This document shows positions 41,469 through 49,268 of a stretch of DNA of 49,268 nucleotides, piece by piece (position 1 is the first letter of the stretch; every line of letters begins with the position of its first letter). Under the pieces are notes generated by a model. It saw nothing but the letters and a program-made list of their open reading frames with translations. It was not told the origin of the DNA and ran no database searches. A program made the position numbers and the translations under genes. The DNA comes from Acidobacteriota bacterium (GTDB taxonomy: Bacteria; Acidobacteriota; Terriglobia; Bryobacterales; Bryobacteraceae). The DNA lies in contig CANIVU010000062.1 of assembly GCA_947470805.1 (NCBI GenBank), positions 1 through 49,268 of the forward strand, written 5' to 3'.

Positions 41469-42179
41469 TTAGAGCATGGCGCGGAGTTCGGCGAGGTCGA
41501 GCCGGCCGGTGTAGATGGCCATGCCGAGGGCGGTGTGGATGTTGATCGACCGGAGGGCGCGGACATCGTCGAGCGTGGTGACGCCGCCGGCGGCGGTGAG
41601 GTCGTGGGTGGGAGAGAGGGCGGCACGGAGGCGTGTGAACCAATCGATGTCGGTGCCCTGCATCATCCCTTCCTTGTCGACGTAGGTGCAGAGGAAGCCG
41701 CGGCAGTAGGGTTCGAGCGAACCGATGATCTCTTCTGCGGTGAAGTTCGTCGCTTCCTGCCAGCCCTTGATGACGATCTTGCCGTCTTTGGAATCGAGGG
41801 CGAGGAGGATCTTTTCGGGTCCGATTTTGGCGGCGAGGTCTTCGAGGAAGGGTTTGTTGGGTCCTTCCTTCGTGAAGGCGCTGGTGCCGACGATGACTTT
41901 GTAGGCGCCCTGGTCGAGCAGCGTCTGGGCGCGTTCGACCGTACGCACACCGCCGCCGACGCGGCAGCGGGCGTGGGCACAGAGGGTTTCGACGATGGCA
42001 TCGTTGGCACCGCGGCCGAGGGCGGCGTCGAGGTCGATGACCTGGATCTCCGGGAAGCCGGCGAACTTGTCGAGCATGACGAGCGGGGCGTCGCCTTCGA
42101 GCGCTTTTTCTTTGCCTTGGACAAGCTGGACGACTTTGCCGTCCATGAGATCGATGCAGGGGAGGATTAAGCTGGCCAT
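41469..42179 (-). CDS. hisA: phosphoribosyl-ProFAR isomerase
   Basis: 236 residues of the HisA TIM barrel. ILPCIDLMDGKVVQLVQGKE carries the catalytic Asp after the first strand, GRGANDAIVETLC and CRVGGGVRTVERAQTLLDQG follow, then AAGGVTTLDDVRALR and the closing IYTGRLDLAELRAML. It isomerises ProFAR to PRFAR (step 4 of histidine synthesis). The HisA of Acidobacteriota-type operons usually lacks the doubled phosphate-binding signature at lower divergence; here it is intact. Five bases separate it from hisF. A partial copy of its 3' end lies at 39999-40046. Confidence 0.93.
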   Translation of the reverse strand: MASLILPCIDLMDGKVVQLVQGKEKALEGDAPLVMLDKFAGFPEIQVIDLDAALGRGANDAIVETLCAHARCRVGGGVRTVERAQTLLDQGAYKVIVGTSAFTKEGPNKPFLEDLAAKIGPEKILLALDSKDGKIVIKGWQEATNFTAEEIIGSLEPYCRGFLCTYVDKEGMMQGTDIDWFTRLRAALSPTHDLTAAGGVTTLDDVRALRSINIHTALGMAIYTGRLDLAELRAML

Positions 42180-42184
42180 GAGAT

Positions 42185-42952
42185 TTAGCGGCGTCTCCGC
42201 ACGACGATGCCGTGCTTATCGAGGAATTCCTTGAGGTCGTCGACGGTGTAGGTTCCGAAGTGGAAGATGCTGGCGGCGAGGGCGGCGTCGGCTTCTCCTT
42301 CGGTCAGCACTTTGAGAAAGTCTTCCGGCTTCCCTGCCCCGCCGGAGGCGATGACGGGGATGCGGGTAGCGCGGGAGACGGCGGCGGTGAGTTCGCAATC
42401 GAACCCGGTCTGGACGCCGTCGGTATCCATGGACGTGAGCAGGATTTCGCCGGCGCCGAGTTGCATGCCGCGGGCGGCCCATTCGACGGCGTCGATGCCT
42501 TCGTCGTGGCGGCCGCCTTTGGTGAAGACGTTCCAGCCGCCACCGCCCGGGCGGCGACGAGCGTCGATGGCGAGCACGACGGCTTGGGCGCCGAATTCGT
42601 TGGACAGTTCGGTGATCAGTTCGGGGCGGTGGACGGCGGCGGTGTTGACGCTGACTTTGTCGGCGCCGGCCATGAGGATCTTGCGGGCGTCGATGATGCT
42701 GCGGATACCGCCACCGACGGTGAGCGGGATGAAGACTTTGCGGGCGGTGCGGGCGACGACGTCGACCATGGTTTTGCGCTCGTCGGAAGACGCGGTGATG
42801 TCGAGGAAGACCAGTTCGTCGGCGCCTTGTTCGTTGTAGCGTTCGGCGAGTTCGACGGGGTCACCGGCGTCGCGGAGATTGACGAAGTTGACGCCTTTGA
42901 CGACGCGGCCGGCGGTGACGTCGAGACACGGGATGATGCGTTTGGCGAGCAT
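42185..42952 (-). CDS. hisF: imidazole glycerol phosphate synthase, cyclase subunit
   Basis: 255 residues: [21 protein letters not shown] with the catalytic Asp, [28 protein letters not shown] with the second catalytic Asp, [20 protein letters not shown] and [13 protein letters not shown]. HisF forms the imidazole ring of IGP and releases AICAR, using ammonia from HisH. ATG 42952 begins at MLAKRII, the conserved N-terminus, and follows the hisH stop by 19 bases. It is five bases upstream of hisA. Confidence 0.94.
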   Translation of the reverse strand: MLAKRIIPCLDVTAGRVVKGVNFVNLRDAGDPVELAERYNEQGADELVFLDITASSDERKTMVDVVARTARKVFIPLTVGGGIRSIIDARKILMAGADKVSVNTAAVHRPELITELSNEFGAQAVVLAIDARRRPGGGGWNVFTKGGRHDEGIDAVEWAARGMQLGAGEILLTSMDTDGVQTGFDCELTAAVSRATRIPVIASGGAGKPEDFLKVLTEGEADAALAASIFHFGTYTVDDLKEFLDKHGIVVRRRR

Positions 42953-42971
42953 GGAATCAAACGTCCAGGCT

Positions 42972-43571
42972 TTAGAGCTCGATGAAATTTTTGACAATTT
43001 GCAACCCCAGGGGACCGGACTTTTCAGGATGGAATTGGACGCCGAAGACGTTTTCGTGTTCGAGGACGGCGGTAAAGGGTTCGGCGTACTGGCAGGTGGC
43101 CGCGGCCGAGTGGACGACGGGGACGTAGTAGCTGTTGGCGAAGTAGACGTAGGGGCGATCGCCGACGCCGCGGAGAAGGCGGGAGCCGGCCTTGACGTCG
43201 AGCTCGTTCCAGCCCATGTGGGGGACGCGGGCGTCTTCGGGGAAGCGCTTCACTTTGCCTTCGAAGATGCCGAGGCCTTTGACGTCGGGCGCCTCTTCGC
43301 TCTCTTCAAACAGCGCCTGCAGGCCGAGGCAGATACCGAGGAACGGAGTGCCGCCGGAGATGCAGGTGAGCAGTGTGGAGCGGACGCGCATGGCGTCGAG
43401 CGAGCGGAGGAGTTGGCCGAAGTGGCCGACGCCGGGGAGGATGATTTTGTCGGCGCTGGTGAGGCCGGCGGCGTCATCGACAAGCGTGAATTTGGCGCCG
43501 ATGGCTTCGAGCGTGTTCATGACGCTGCGAAGATTGCCGGCGCCGTAATCGAAGACGGCGATACCGCTCAT
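42972..43571 (-). CDS. hisH: imidazole glycerol phosphate synthase, glutamine amidotransferase subunit
   Basis: 199 residues. [20 protein letters not shown] at the start, [19 protein letters not shown] with the nucleophile Cys, and [20 protein letters not shown] with the His and Glu of the triad. It makes ammonia from glutamine for HisF. The start overlaps hisB by one base (TAATG at 43571). Confidence 0.94.
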   Translation of the reverse strand: MSGIAVFDYGAGNLRSVMNTLEAIGAKFTLVDDAAGLTSADKIILPGVGHFGQLLRSLDAMRVRSTLLTCISGGTPFLGICLGLQALFEESEEAPDVKGLGIFEGKVKRFPEDARVPHMGWNELDVKAGSRLLRGVGDRPYVYFANSYYVPVVHSAAATCQYAEPFTAVLEHENVFGVQFHPEKSGPLGLQIVKNFIEL

Positions 43572-44170
43572 TAGTTTGTTCCTTCGAGGAGGCCCTTGGT
43601 GGAGGGCAGTTGATCCTTGAGACGCGCGTCGGTGGAGCAGGCGAATTTCATGGCGCGCGCGAAGCCTTTGAAGATGCTTTCGAGCTTGTGGTGATTGGAC
43701 CGGCCGTACATGGTGAGCACGTGGACGTTGGCACCGGCGTGGACGGCGAAGCCGTCGAAGAAGTCGTGGACGAGTTCCGATTGCAGGTCGCCGACGAGGC
43801 GGGTTTTCACTTTGTCGTTATAGACGAGCGCGGGGCGGCCGCCGAGATCGATGGCGGTGACGGAGAGCGTTTCGTCCATGGGCATGACGAAGTAGCCGGC
43901 GCGGTTGATGCCTTTGCGATCGCCGAGGGCCTTGGCGAACAATTGGCCGAGGACGATGCCGACGTCTTCGACGGTGTGGTGCTGGTCGACGTCGAGGTCA
44001 CCGGTGGCCTGGAGTTCAAGATCGAACCCGCCATGCTTGGTGAACAGTTCGAGCATGTGATCGAGGAATCGAATGCCGGTCGATATCGTGTACTTGCCCT
44101 TGCCTTCAATTTTCAGCTTGCCGCGGATCTGGGTTTCCTTGGTGATCCGTTCTACGGTCGAGGTTCTCAT
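43571..44170 (-). CDS. hisB: imidazoleglycerol-phosphate dehydratase
   Basis: 199 residues, monofunctional HisB (no fused phosphatase domain). [20 protein letters not shown] opens; [18 protein letters not shown] and [17 protein letters not shown] carry the metal-binding His; [20 protein letters not shown] and [17 protein letters not shown] follow. It converts IGP to imidazole acetol phosphate with manganese. ATGA overlap with the HAD gene upstream. Confidence 0.93.
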   Translation of the reverse strand: MRTSTVERITKETQIRGKLKIEGKGKYTISTGIRFLDHMLELFTKHGGFDLELQATGDLDVDQHHTVEDVGIVLGQLFAKALGDRKGINRAGYFVMPMDETLSVTAIDLGGRPALVYNDKVKTRLVGDLQSELVHDFFDGFAVHAGANVHVLTMYGRSNHHKLESIFKGFARAMKFACSTDARLKDQLPSTKGLLEGTN

Positions 44171-44823
44171 GCGGGTAAGATTCGCTCCAGTTCGTTGATG
44201 CTTTCGATGATGGCGATGGCGCCTTCTGCTTCCATCAGGGCGACGGTGCGGGCGTGGCCTTCGTCGCGGCGATTGCCGACACCGATGAAGGGGACGCCTG
44301 CGGCGCGGGCGGCGCGGGCGTCGTCAACGGTGTCGCCGATATAACAACTTGCGTTGCCGATCTTCAGGATACCTTCCGGATCGGGCTTGCCTTTGGTGAC
44401 GTCGTCATCACCAATGACTGGATTGAAAATTAGATGGGTGGCGAAGCGGTCGAGGGTCATTTGCGCTTCGTCGCGGAGGCGGCCGGTGACGACGGAGAAA
44501 TCGTATTTTTGATTCAGGCGTTTCAGTGTGTCAGTGGTGTCGATCCAGACTTCGCGCTGCATCAGACCGTCGTTGCCGTTGGGGCCGAAGAAGAGCTTCT
44601 GGAAGGCGTCGATGACCGTTTGATAGTCGACTTCCATGCCGAGATCGGCGAGGATTTTCTGGGACAGGAGCCAGTCGTTATTCCAGCCGCCCTGGTTTTT
44701 GTAGTCCTGAATGGCGGCGCGTTCGATGGTTTTGCCGGAGAAATGTTTGACGGTTTGGACGATGGACTCGCGGTAGCTTTCGGTCACCTCGACCAGCACG
44801 CCATCCATATCGAACGCGATCAT
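44167..44823 (-). CDS. HAD-superfamily phosphatase, candidate histidinol-phosphatase
   Basis: 218 residues from ATG 44823 (inside the ATGA overlap with the hisC stop). HAD motif I is [10 protein letters not shown] with the two catalytic Asp, motif II the Thr in [10 protein letters not shown], motif III the Lys in GKPDP, and motif IV is [14 protein letters not shown]. The cluster has no other histidinol-phosphatase (no HisB N-domain, PHP or inositol-monophosphatase type), and this gene sits between hisC and hisB in an overlapping operon. It is therefore a good candidate for the L-histidinol-phosphate to L-histidinol step; this is inference from position. An upstream in-frame start six codons earlier is also possible. 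Confidence 0.75.
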   Translation of the reverse strand: MIAFDMDGVLVEVTESYRESIVQTVKHFSGKTIERAAIQDYKNQGGWNNDWLLSQKILADLGMEVDYQTVIDAFQKLFFGPNGNDGLMQREVWIDTTDTLKRLNQKYDFSVVTGRLRDEAQMTLDRFATHLIFNPVIGDDDVTKGKPDPEGILKIGNASCYIGDTVDDARAARAAGVPFIGVGNRRDEGHARTVALMEAEGAIAIIESINELERILPA

Positions 44824-45905
44824 TTTGCGGGGCGTTTCCAAACGGCCTCCAGTTCGGTTAAGAATTTGCGCATCTGTTCGCGAGTGCCCACCGTGACTCG
44901 AACGCAGCCGGGGAGTTCGTAGCTGCGGTCGCGAACGAGGATGCCTTTTTCGCGGAGCGTGTCGCGGATTTCGACGGCGCGATCGCCGGCGGCGAAGAGG
45001 ACGAAGTTGCCCTGGCTTTTGATGTAGGGGATGCCGAGTTTTTCGAAACCGACGTAGAGCAGTTCGCGGGCGGCGAGGACTTCGCCGACGTATTCGGAGA
45101 TGTATTCCGTATCACGAATGGCGGCGCGGGCAGCGAGCACGGCGAGCGAGTTGACGCTGTAGGGCGACTGGGCCTTCTTCATCCAGGCGACGTTTTCCGC
45201 CTTCGAGAACATGCAACCGACGCGCATGGCGGCCATGCCGTAGACCTTGCTGAAGGTACGGCTGACGAAGAGGTTGGGGTACTCGTTGATGAGCTTAAGC
45301 GCGGTGACGCCGCTGAACTCGTAGTAGGCTTCGTCGATGAGCACGGCGGCGTGGGGCGCCTTCTTCAAAATGCGGGTGATGCCGTCGAGATCGATGCCGG
45401 AGCCGGTGGGGTTGTTGGGATTCGAAATCAGGATGAGCCGGGTTTCCGGTTGGATGGCGGCGAGCAGTTCCTGGAGCGGGAAGGCCAGCGTGCCGGGACG
45501 GTATTCGAGCTCGCGGATGGAGGCGCCGGCCACTTCGCAATAGAAGCGGTACATGGCGTAGGAGGGCTTGAGGATGATGACGTCGTCGCCGTCGTCGATG
45601 TAGGTATTGACGAGGACCTGGATGGCTTCATCCGTGCCGTTGGTGATGGCGAATTCGTTGGTTTCCACCTTGAAGAATTCGGCCAGTTCTTCAACGGCCT
45701 TGCCGTATTCGGGGTAGACGGCGAGATCGTTTTCGACGAGGTGTTCGGCGATGAACTGGGTGACCTTTTCGCTGCAACCGAGGGTGTTTTCGTTGAAGTC
45801 CAGACGCAGGCGATCCATGCGGCCGCCGGTGGGCGGGTGGTAAGGCGCCATGCGCTCGACGGCGGGGCGGGGGCGGAGTGAGGGGCCTTTGCTACCGCTT
45901 GCCAC
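44820..45905 (-). CDS. hisC: histidinol-phosphate aminotransferase
   Basis: 361 residues, PLP-dependent fold type I. RLDFNENTLGCSEKVTQFIA opens, ITNGTDEAIQVLVNT and ILISNPNNPTGSG carry the cofactor and Asn, LIDEAYYEF the Asp/Tyr, and SRTFSKVYGMAAMRVGCMF contains the Schiff-base Lys. It converts imidazole acetol phosphate to histidinol phosphate. GTG 45905 overlaps the end of hisD by 14 bases, which is longer than the other overlaps here; the first conserved residues come about 20 codons in, so a later start near residue 20 (MAPYHPP) or 30 (MDRLRLDF) is possible. Confidence 0.92.
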   Translation of the reverse strand: MASGSKGPSLRPRPAVERMAPYHPPTGGRMDRLRLDFNENTLGCSEKVTQFIAEHLVENDLAVYPEYGKAVEELAEFFKVETNEFAITNGTDEAIQVLVNTYIDDGDDVIILKPSYAMYRFYCEVAGASIRELEYRPGTLAFPLQELLAAIQPETRLILISNPNNPTGSGIDLDGITRILKKAPHAAVLIDEAYYEFSGVTALKLINEYPNLFVSRTFSKVYGMAAMRVGCMFSKAENVAWMKKAQSPYSVNSLAVLAARAAIRDTEYISEYVGEVLAARELLYVGFEKLGIPYIKSQGNFVLFAAGDRAVEIRDTLREKGILVRDRSYELPGCVRVTVGTREQMRKFLTELEAVWKRPAK

Positions 45906-47139
45906 GGCGGACCTCCACGCTGCGCGCGTGCGCTTCGAGGCCCTCGGCGCGGGCGAGGGTGGTGATGGCCGGTTCCAATTTGGCGAGGGCGGAGGCGTTG
46001 AGCTCCTGCGTCGAGATGATCTTCACGTAATCCATGGCGGAGAGGCCGCCGCGGAGTTTGGCCGCGCCGCTGGTGGGCAGGACGTGGTTGGGCCCGCTGG
46101 CGTAGTCGCCGGCGGCTTCGGGGCTGTAGGGCCCGATGAAGATGCTGCCCGCGTGGCGGATGCCGGGGACGAGTTTGGCGCTTGGGATGGAGAGGTGCTC
46201 CGGTGCGAAGCGGTTGGAGATTTCGACGGCTTCATCGAGCGAGCGGACGAGGATGATGGCCGAGTTCTTATCGATCGCTTTGCGGGCCGTGGGGGCGGTG
46301 GAGAGCGTGGCGAGTTGCCGCTCAATTTCGCTTTGGACGGCGAGGGCGAGTTGCTTGGACGTGGTGAGCAGCACGGCGCTCGCGTCGGTGTCGTGTTCGG
46401 CCTGGGCGAGCATGTCGGCGGCGATCCAGGCGGGGTTGCCTTCTTCGGCGATCATGAGGATCTCCGTGGGGCCGGCGATGAAATCGATGCCCACTTCGCC
46501 CGCGAGGAGTTTCTTGGCGGCGGCGACGTAGATGTTGCCGGGGCCGACGATGCGGTCCGCTTGCGGGATGGTTTTGGTGCCGTAGGCGAAGGCGGCGATG
46601 GCCTGGGCGCCACCGATCTGGAAGACGTGGGGCGTCTTCAGCAGCGACGCGGTGCCGATGATTTCGGGGACCAGTTTCGGCGTTGTGACGCAGACGTTGG
46701 GCACGCCGGCGACGAGCGCGGGGATGACGGTCATCAGCACCGTGGACGGTAGCGGGTAGCGTCCGGCGGGGATGTAGGCGGCCACGGTGTCGAGCGGGCG
46801 GACGACCTGGCCGACCTTGAGGCCGGGGGCGATGGTGGCCGATTTAGCTACGGGCAACTGGAGCTTGGCGTAGGCGCGGATGTTGGCCGAGGCGGTTTTG
46901 ACGGCGGCGCGGAAGTCCTTGGAGAGGGCGGCTTCGGCGGCCTTCATTTCGGCTTCGGTGACGCGGAGGGAGGGGCGATCGAAGTTGTCGAATTTCTTCG
47001 CGTATTCGATGACGGCCTTGTCCCCGCGTTTGCGGACGGCTTCCAAAATTGGCGCGACCACCAGTTCCGCTTCGGTGAAGCGGGCGGCTTTACGGGCCAG
47101 AATGCGGCCCACCTGCGTGTGTTCAACGATGCGTATCAT
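45892..47139 (-). CDS. hisD: histidinol dehydrogenase
   Basis: 415 residues with family motifs: AAYIPAGRYPLPSTVLM, VPNVCVTTPK, IGGAQAIAAFAYGT, IDFIAGPTEILMIAEEG, AQAEHDTDASAVLLT (zinc-site His) and NRFAPEHLSI, then YASGPNHVLPTSGAAK. Catalyses the last two oxidations from histidinol to histidine with NAD. Starts MIRIVEHT six bases after hisG and overlaps hisC at its end. Confidence 0.94.
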   Translation of the reverse strand: MIRIVEHTQVGRILARKAARFTEAELVVAPILEAVRKRGDKAVIEYAKKFDNFDRPSLRVTEAEMKAAEAALSKDFRAAVKTASANIRAYAKLQLPVAKSATIAPGLKVGQVVRPLDTVAAYIPAGRYPLPSTVLMTVIPALVAGVPNVCVTTPKLVPEIIGTASLLKTPHVFQIGGAQAIAAFAYGTKTIPQADRIVGPGNIYVAAAKKLLAGEVGIDFIAGPTEILMIAEEGNPAWIAADMLAQAEHDTDASAVLLTTSKQLALAVQSEIERQLATLSTAPTARKAIDKNSAIILVRSLDEAVEISNRFAPEHLSIPSAKLVPGIRHAGSIFIGPYSPEAAGDYASGPNHVLPTSGAAKLRGGLSAMDYVKIISTQELNASALAKLEPAITTLARAEGLEAHARSVEVRRGKR

Positions 47140-47145
47140 GCGTGG

Positions 47146-48021
47146 CTACTCGATGATCTTGTTGAGCGGGTATTCGACGATGCCGCTGGCGCCGGCCTGC
47201 TTCAGGCGGGGGATGATGGTGCGCACGGTGGTTTCGTCGAGGATGGTGTTGACGGCTACCCACTTGTCGTCGGCGAGCGGCGAGATGGTGGGGTTCTTGA
47301 GGGCCGGTAGGATGGCGATGACGGCGTCGAGATTCTTGCGTTCGACGTTGAGAATGAGGCCGACTTTGCCGAGTGCGGCGATGGCACCTTCGAGCAGCAT
47401 CTTGATGTCGGCCAGTTTCTGCGACTTCCAAGAATCGGCGGCGGCGGCTTTGTTGGCGACCAACTGCGTGTTCGAGGTGAAGAGCTCTTCGACGATGCGG
47501 AGCTTGTTGGCGCGGAGGGAGGAGCCGGTTTCGGTGACTTCGACGATGGCGTCGGCCAGATCGGGCGGCTTGACTTCGGTGGCGCCCCAGCTGAATTCGA
47601 CCTTGGCCTTGACGCCGTTCTTGCGGAGGTACTTCTTGGTCGCTTCGACGAGTTCGGTGGCGATGATTTTGCCTTCGAGATCCTTCACCGTTTTGACGGG
47701 CGAGGACTCGGGCACGGCGAGCACCCAGCGCACCTTGCCGAAGCTCTGTTTGGAGTAGACGAGGTCGGCGATTTTGACAACCTTGGCACCGGACTCCTGG
47801 ATCCAGTCGAAGCCGGTGAGGCCGGCGTCGAGCACGCCGTCTTCCACGTAGCGCGCCATTTCCTGAGCGCGGATGAGCATACATTCGATTTCGGGATCAT
47901 CGATGACCGGGAAGTAAGAGCGGCTGGAGGATTGGATATTGAAGCCGGCCTTCTTGAACAGTTCGATGGTGGCGTTTTCGAGAGAGCCTTTGGGGATACC
48001 GAGTTTGAGCTTGTTCGACAT
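47146..48021 (-). CDS. hisG: ATP phosphoribosyltransferase, long form
   Basis: 291 residues: [20 protein letters not shown] opens, [12 protein letters not shown] and [12 protein letters not shown] follow, [15 protein letters not shown] is the PRPP-binding signature, and a C-terminal regulatory HisG_C domain (about 210-291; [38 protein letters not shown]) binds histidine for feedback inhibition. The long form does not need HisZ. It catalyses the first committed step. ATG 48021 is eight bases after the hisI stop. Confidence 0.94.
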   Translation of the reverse strand: MSNKLKLGIPKGSLENATIELFKKAGFNIQSSSRSYFPVIDDPEIECMLIRAQEMARYVEDGVLDAGLTGFDWIQESGAKVVKIADLVYSKQSFGKVRWVLAVPESSPVKTVKDLEGKIIATELVEATKKYLRKNGVKAKVEFSWGATEVKPPDLADAIVEVTETGSSLRANKLRIVEELFTSNTQLVANKAAAADSWKSQKLADIKMLLEGAIAALGKVGLILNVERKNLDAVIAILPALKNPTISPLADDKWVAVNTILDETTVRTIIPRLKQAGASGIVEYPLNKIIE

Positions 48022-48029
48022 GGAGTTTC

Positions 48030-48404
48030 CTATTTGTTGTAGACGGCGCCGGGGTCGTAGGTTTGGGTTTCGGTGACTTTCCATTCGCCCTCGTCGAGGG
48101 TGCGGAAGAAGCAGCTTTCGTAGCCTTCGTGGCAGACACCGGGGCCGACGGCTTCGACCTGGACGAGGACGGCATCTTTGTCACAATCCGTTTGGATGGA
48201 TTTGACCAACAACTTATGGCCGCTCGATTCGCCCTTGAGCCAGAGCTTCTTGCGGGAGCGGCTCCAGAAAATGGCGTAACCGCGCTCGACGGTGAGGCGG
48301 AACGACTCTTCGTTCATGTAGCCGACCATCAGCACGCGGCCGGTTTTGTGGTCCTGGATCACCGCGGTGATGAGGCCATCCGTTTTTTGAAAATCGAGGT
48401 CCAT
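48030..48404 (-). CDS. hisI: phosphoribosyl-AMP cyclohydrolase
   Basis: 124 residues, monofunctional His[39 protein letters not shown] and the three zinc Cys in QTDCDKD and [13 protein letters not shown] are typical. It opens the ring of PR-AMP in step 3. There is no HisE (PRA-PH) domain fused and no hisE in the operon, so that step must be encoded elsewhere. First structural gene of the operon, 24 bases after the T-rich tail of the attenuator terminator. Confidence 0.93.
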   Translation of the reverse strand: MDLDFQKTDGLITAVIQDHKTGRVLMVGYMNEESFRLTVERGYAIFWSRSRKKLWLKGESSGHKLLVKSIQTDCDKDAVLVQVEAVGPGVCHEGYESCFFRTLDEGEWKVTETQTYDPGAVYNK

Positions 48405-48427
48405 AAGAGTGGTTTGAGTGGGTTGTA

Positions 48428-48459
48428 GAAAGAAAAAGCCCGCCGAGGAAACGGCGGGC
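48428..48459 (-). terminator. intrinsic terminator of the his attenuator
   Basis: On the minus strand GCCCGCCG (48459-48452) pairs with CGGCGGGC (48445-48438) around the loop TTTCCT, then TTTTTCTTTC follows. It is a perfect 8-bp GC stem with a T tail, 38 bases downstream of the His-rich leader stop and 24 bases before hisI. Confidence 0.88.
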
Positions 48460-48497
48460 CAAATTACGGTCTCATGCTGCGGTACTTCAGCGCAATT

Positions 48498-48566
48498 TCA
48501 ACCAATGGCCCAGCGAATCGCCGTGTGGCGATGGTGGTGATGAGGGCCATGGGAGTGCAGCAGCAT
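48498..48566 (-). CDS. hisL: histidine operon leader peptide
   Basis: A 22-codon frame from ATG 48566 to TGA 48498 whose centre reads HSHGPHHHHRH: seven His among 22 residues, with four in a row. It lies between an extended -10 promoter and an intrinsic terminator, directly upstream of hisI on the same strand. Such peptides sense charged tRNA-His: a ribosome stalled on the His codons lets an antiterminator form. Possible alternative pairings: GGGCCA in the last codons (48506-48511) with TGGCCC of the terminator arm (48456-48461), and ATGCTGC at the peptide start with GCAGCAT (48474-48480). The mRNA start would fall just before the ATG, so the leader may itself lack an untranslated region. Confidence 0.85.
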   Translation of the reverse strand: MLLHSHGPHHHHRHTAIRWAIG

Positions 48567-48576
48567 CGGAAACCTA

Positions 48577-48585
48577 AGTATAGCA
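48577..48585 (-). promoter_or_regulatory. extended -10 promoter of the his operon
   Basis: On the minus strand TGCTATACT: TGN plus TATACT. The hexamer ends ten bases before the leader peptide ATG. The -35 (TGTCAA at 17-base spacing) is weak, as is common with extended -10 promoters. Confidence 0.6.
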
Positions 48586-48599
48586 AATGGACCCAGGAA

Positions 48600-48629
48600 T
48601 TGACACTTCCTTTGCAACGCCGATAGACT
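48600..48629 (+). promoter_or_regulatory. promoter of the DUF507 gene
   Basis: TTGACA at 48600-48605, 18-base spacer, TAGACT at 48624-48629. The -10 ends nine bases before ATG 48639, implying a leaderless transcript. The region overlaps back-to-back with the his promoter, so the two may compete. Confidence 0.6.
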
Positions 48630-48638
48630 CAGAACCGA

Positions 48639-49229
48639 ATGCTGCTGCAGAAGGAATTTGTCGCCTACCTGGCCGGACACGTTGTGACGGGTGTTTCGGC
48701 GGGCTTAGTGGAGATCATCAATCCGGCTTCGGCCAAGGAAACGGTGAACCAAGTCATCCTGGAAGAACTGTCGGTGGAAGATCAGTTGAACGACGAAGTT
48801 CGCGAGATCCTGGCACAGTACAACGAGTACATGCGCCGGGAGCAAGTGAGCTTTTCCGACATGTTCCGCAAGGTGAAGAATCAGCTGATCGCGGAGCGGA
48901 AGATTGTGCGCGCGTCGGGACGGGACACGGGCGACGGCATGAAGCTGTCGCGCGATAAGATCACCGACATATCGCACAAGATTCTGACGGCGATGCGGAA
49001 GGGGCGCGACTTCCGTTTGAAGAAACCGGAAAACGACATCCGGCTGAACATCGTTAAAACGTTCACCGATACGTTGCTGGCCGAGGATAAGATCGACAAG
49101 GCCGCGCGGCAGAAGATTCAATCGCAGAAGCGGGAGATTCTGGAAGGCAGCGAAGAGTACGATTTGCTGCATCGCCGTTACTATGCCGAGGAGATGAAGA
49201 AGCTCGGCATTGATTTGACGCGGGCGTAA
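48639..49229 (+). CDS. DUF507 family protein
   Basis: 196 residues, helical and charged. It contains LEELSVEDQLNDEVREIL, MRREQVSFSDMFRKVKNQL, and ISHKILTAMRKGRDFRLKKP followed by IRLNIVKTFTDTLLAEDKID and the acidic/basic tail SEEYDLLHRRYYAEEMKKL, the DUF507 pattern. Its function is unknown. The divergent his operon and the kinase after it are no clear guide to function. No Shine-Dalgarno sequence is seen; the ATG lies nine bases after a -10 hexamer. One base separates its stop from the next ATG. Confidence 0.85.
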   Translation: MLLQKEFVAYLAGHVVTGVSAGLVEIINPASAKETVNQVILEELSVEDQLNDEVREILAQYNEYMRREQVSFSDMFRKVKNQLIAERKIVRASGRDTGDGMKLSRDKITDISHKILTAMRKGRDFRLKKPENDIRLNIVKTFTDTLLAEDKIDKAARQKIQSQKREILEGSEEYDLLHRRYYAEEMKKLGIDLTRA

Positions 49230-49230
49230 G

Positions 49231-49268
49231 ATGGCGCGGCGGGACATCGTTGTCCTGGGCAGTTTGAA
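49231..49268 (+). CDS. PfkB/ribokinase-like kinase, N-terminal fragment
   Basis: The last 38 bases give MARRDIVVLGSL, the opening strand of ribokinase-family sugar kinases (usually IVVLGSLNMD or IVVVGSIN). The gene is cut by the right edge. It follows DUF507 after one base and is probably cotranscribed. The identification rests on about eight residues and should be treated as a suggestion. Confidence 0.45.
   Translation, partial: MARRDIVVLGSL

Noticed and set aside
48498-48680. 60-codon minus-strand reading extending upstream of the His-rich peptide
   Set aside because: It crosses the his promoter and the divergent DUF507 start; ATG 48566 follows the -10 at the right distance.

Overview
The window is one contiguous piece of a high-GC bacterial chromosome. 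Its gene families suggest an Acidobacteriota member of the Bryobacter/Solibacter type. The evidence is a 1203-residue TonB-dependent, Oar-like outer-membrane protein with an N-terminal carboxypeptidase-regulatory fold, BamA and Skp (a diderm cell), a DUF507 protein, an Omp-type barrel and a flagellar rod/export cluster. This assignment is inference; there is no rRNA or other marker in the window. I saw no tRNA, rRNA, insertion sequence, prophage or CRISPR array.

Layout. 1-95: start of enolase, minus strand, cut by the edge. 203-2221: four small membrane proteins of unknown function, the second broken by an apparent frameshift at a G run, ending in a 31-bp tandem repeat. 2299-3230 (minus): TlpA-like thioredoxin, then a HicB/HicA toxin-antitoxin-like pair. 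3261-9018 (plus): secreted S9 peptidase, thiE and two APC amino-acid permeases. 8938-11597: HEAT-repeat protein, RRM protein, DUF3592-like protein and an outer-membrane barrel. 11600-14382 (minus): lutA-lutB-lutC lactate oxidation. A short symmetric divergent promoter separates these from a plus-strand set (secreted Cys-rich protein, galactose mutarotase, SDR enzyme) closed by a strong hairpin. 16856-21295 (minus): Skp/OmpH, BamA and a membrane protein. 21335-22609: a FabF-like ketosynthase. 22610-25977 (minus): a BY-kinase/Wzz/Wza exopolysaccharide export cassette. 26152-32535: EVE protein, Maf, TonB-dependent receptor, 3-methyladenine glycosylase and a putative lipoprotein.

32566-39045 is the flagellar operon flgB-flgC-fliE-fliF-fliG-fliH-fliI-fliJ, tightly packed. 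48404 down to 41469 (minus) is a nearly complete histidine operon hisI-hisG-hisD-hisC-(HAD phosphatase)-hisB-hisH-hisF-hisA; hisE is not in it. After hisA come two paralogous proteins of unknown function. Between them lies a 48-bp relic of the 3' end of hisA, at exactly the same 71-bp distance from the second paralog as hisA itself is from the first, so the arrangement arose by tandem duplication.

The most interesting regulatory signal lies upstream of hisI. It is a 22-codon leader peptide with seven histidine codons, followed by an intrinsic terminator and preceded by an extended -10 promoter: the layout of a ribosome-mediated histidine attenuator. The his promoter is divergent from the promoter of a DUF507 gene and of a PfkB-family kinase that begins at the right edge. 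Several genes here have a -10-like hexamer only 6-10 bases before the start codon and no good ribosome-binding site, which suggests leaderless mRNAs.
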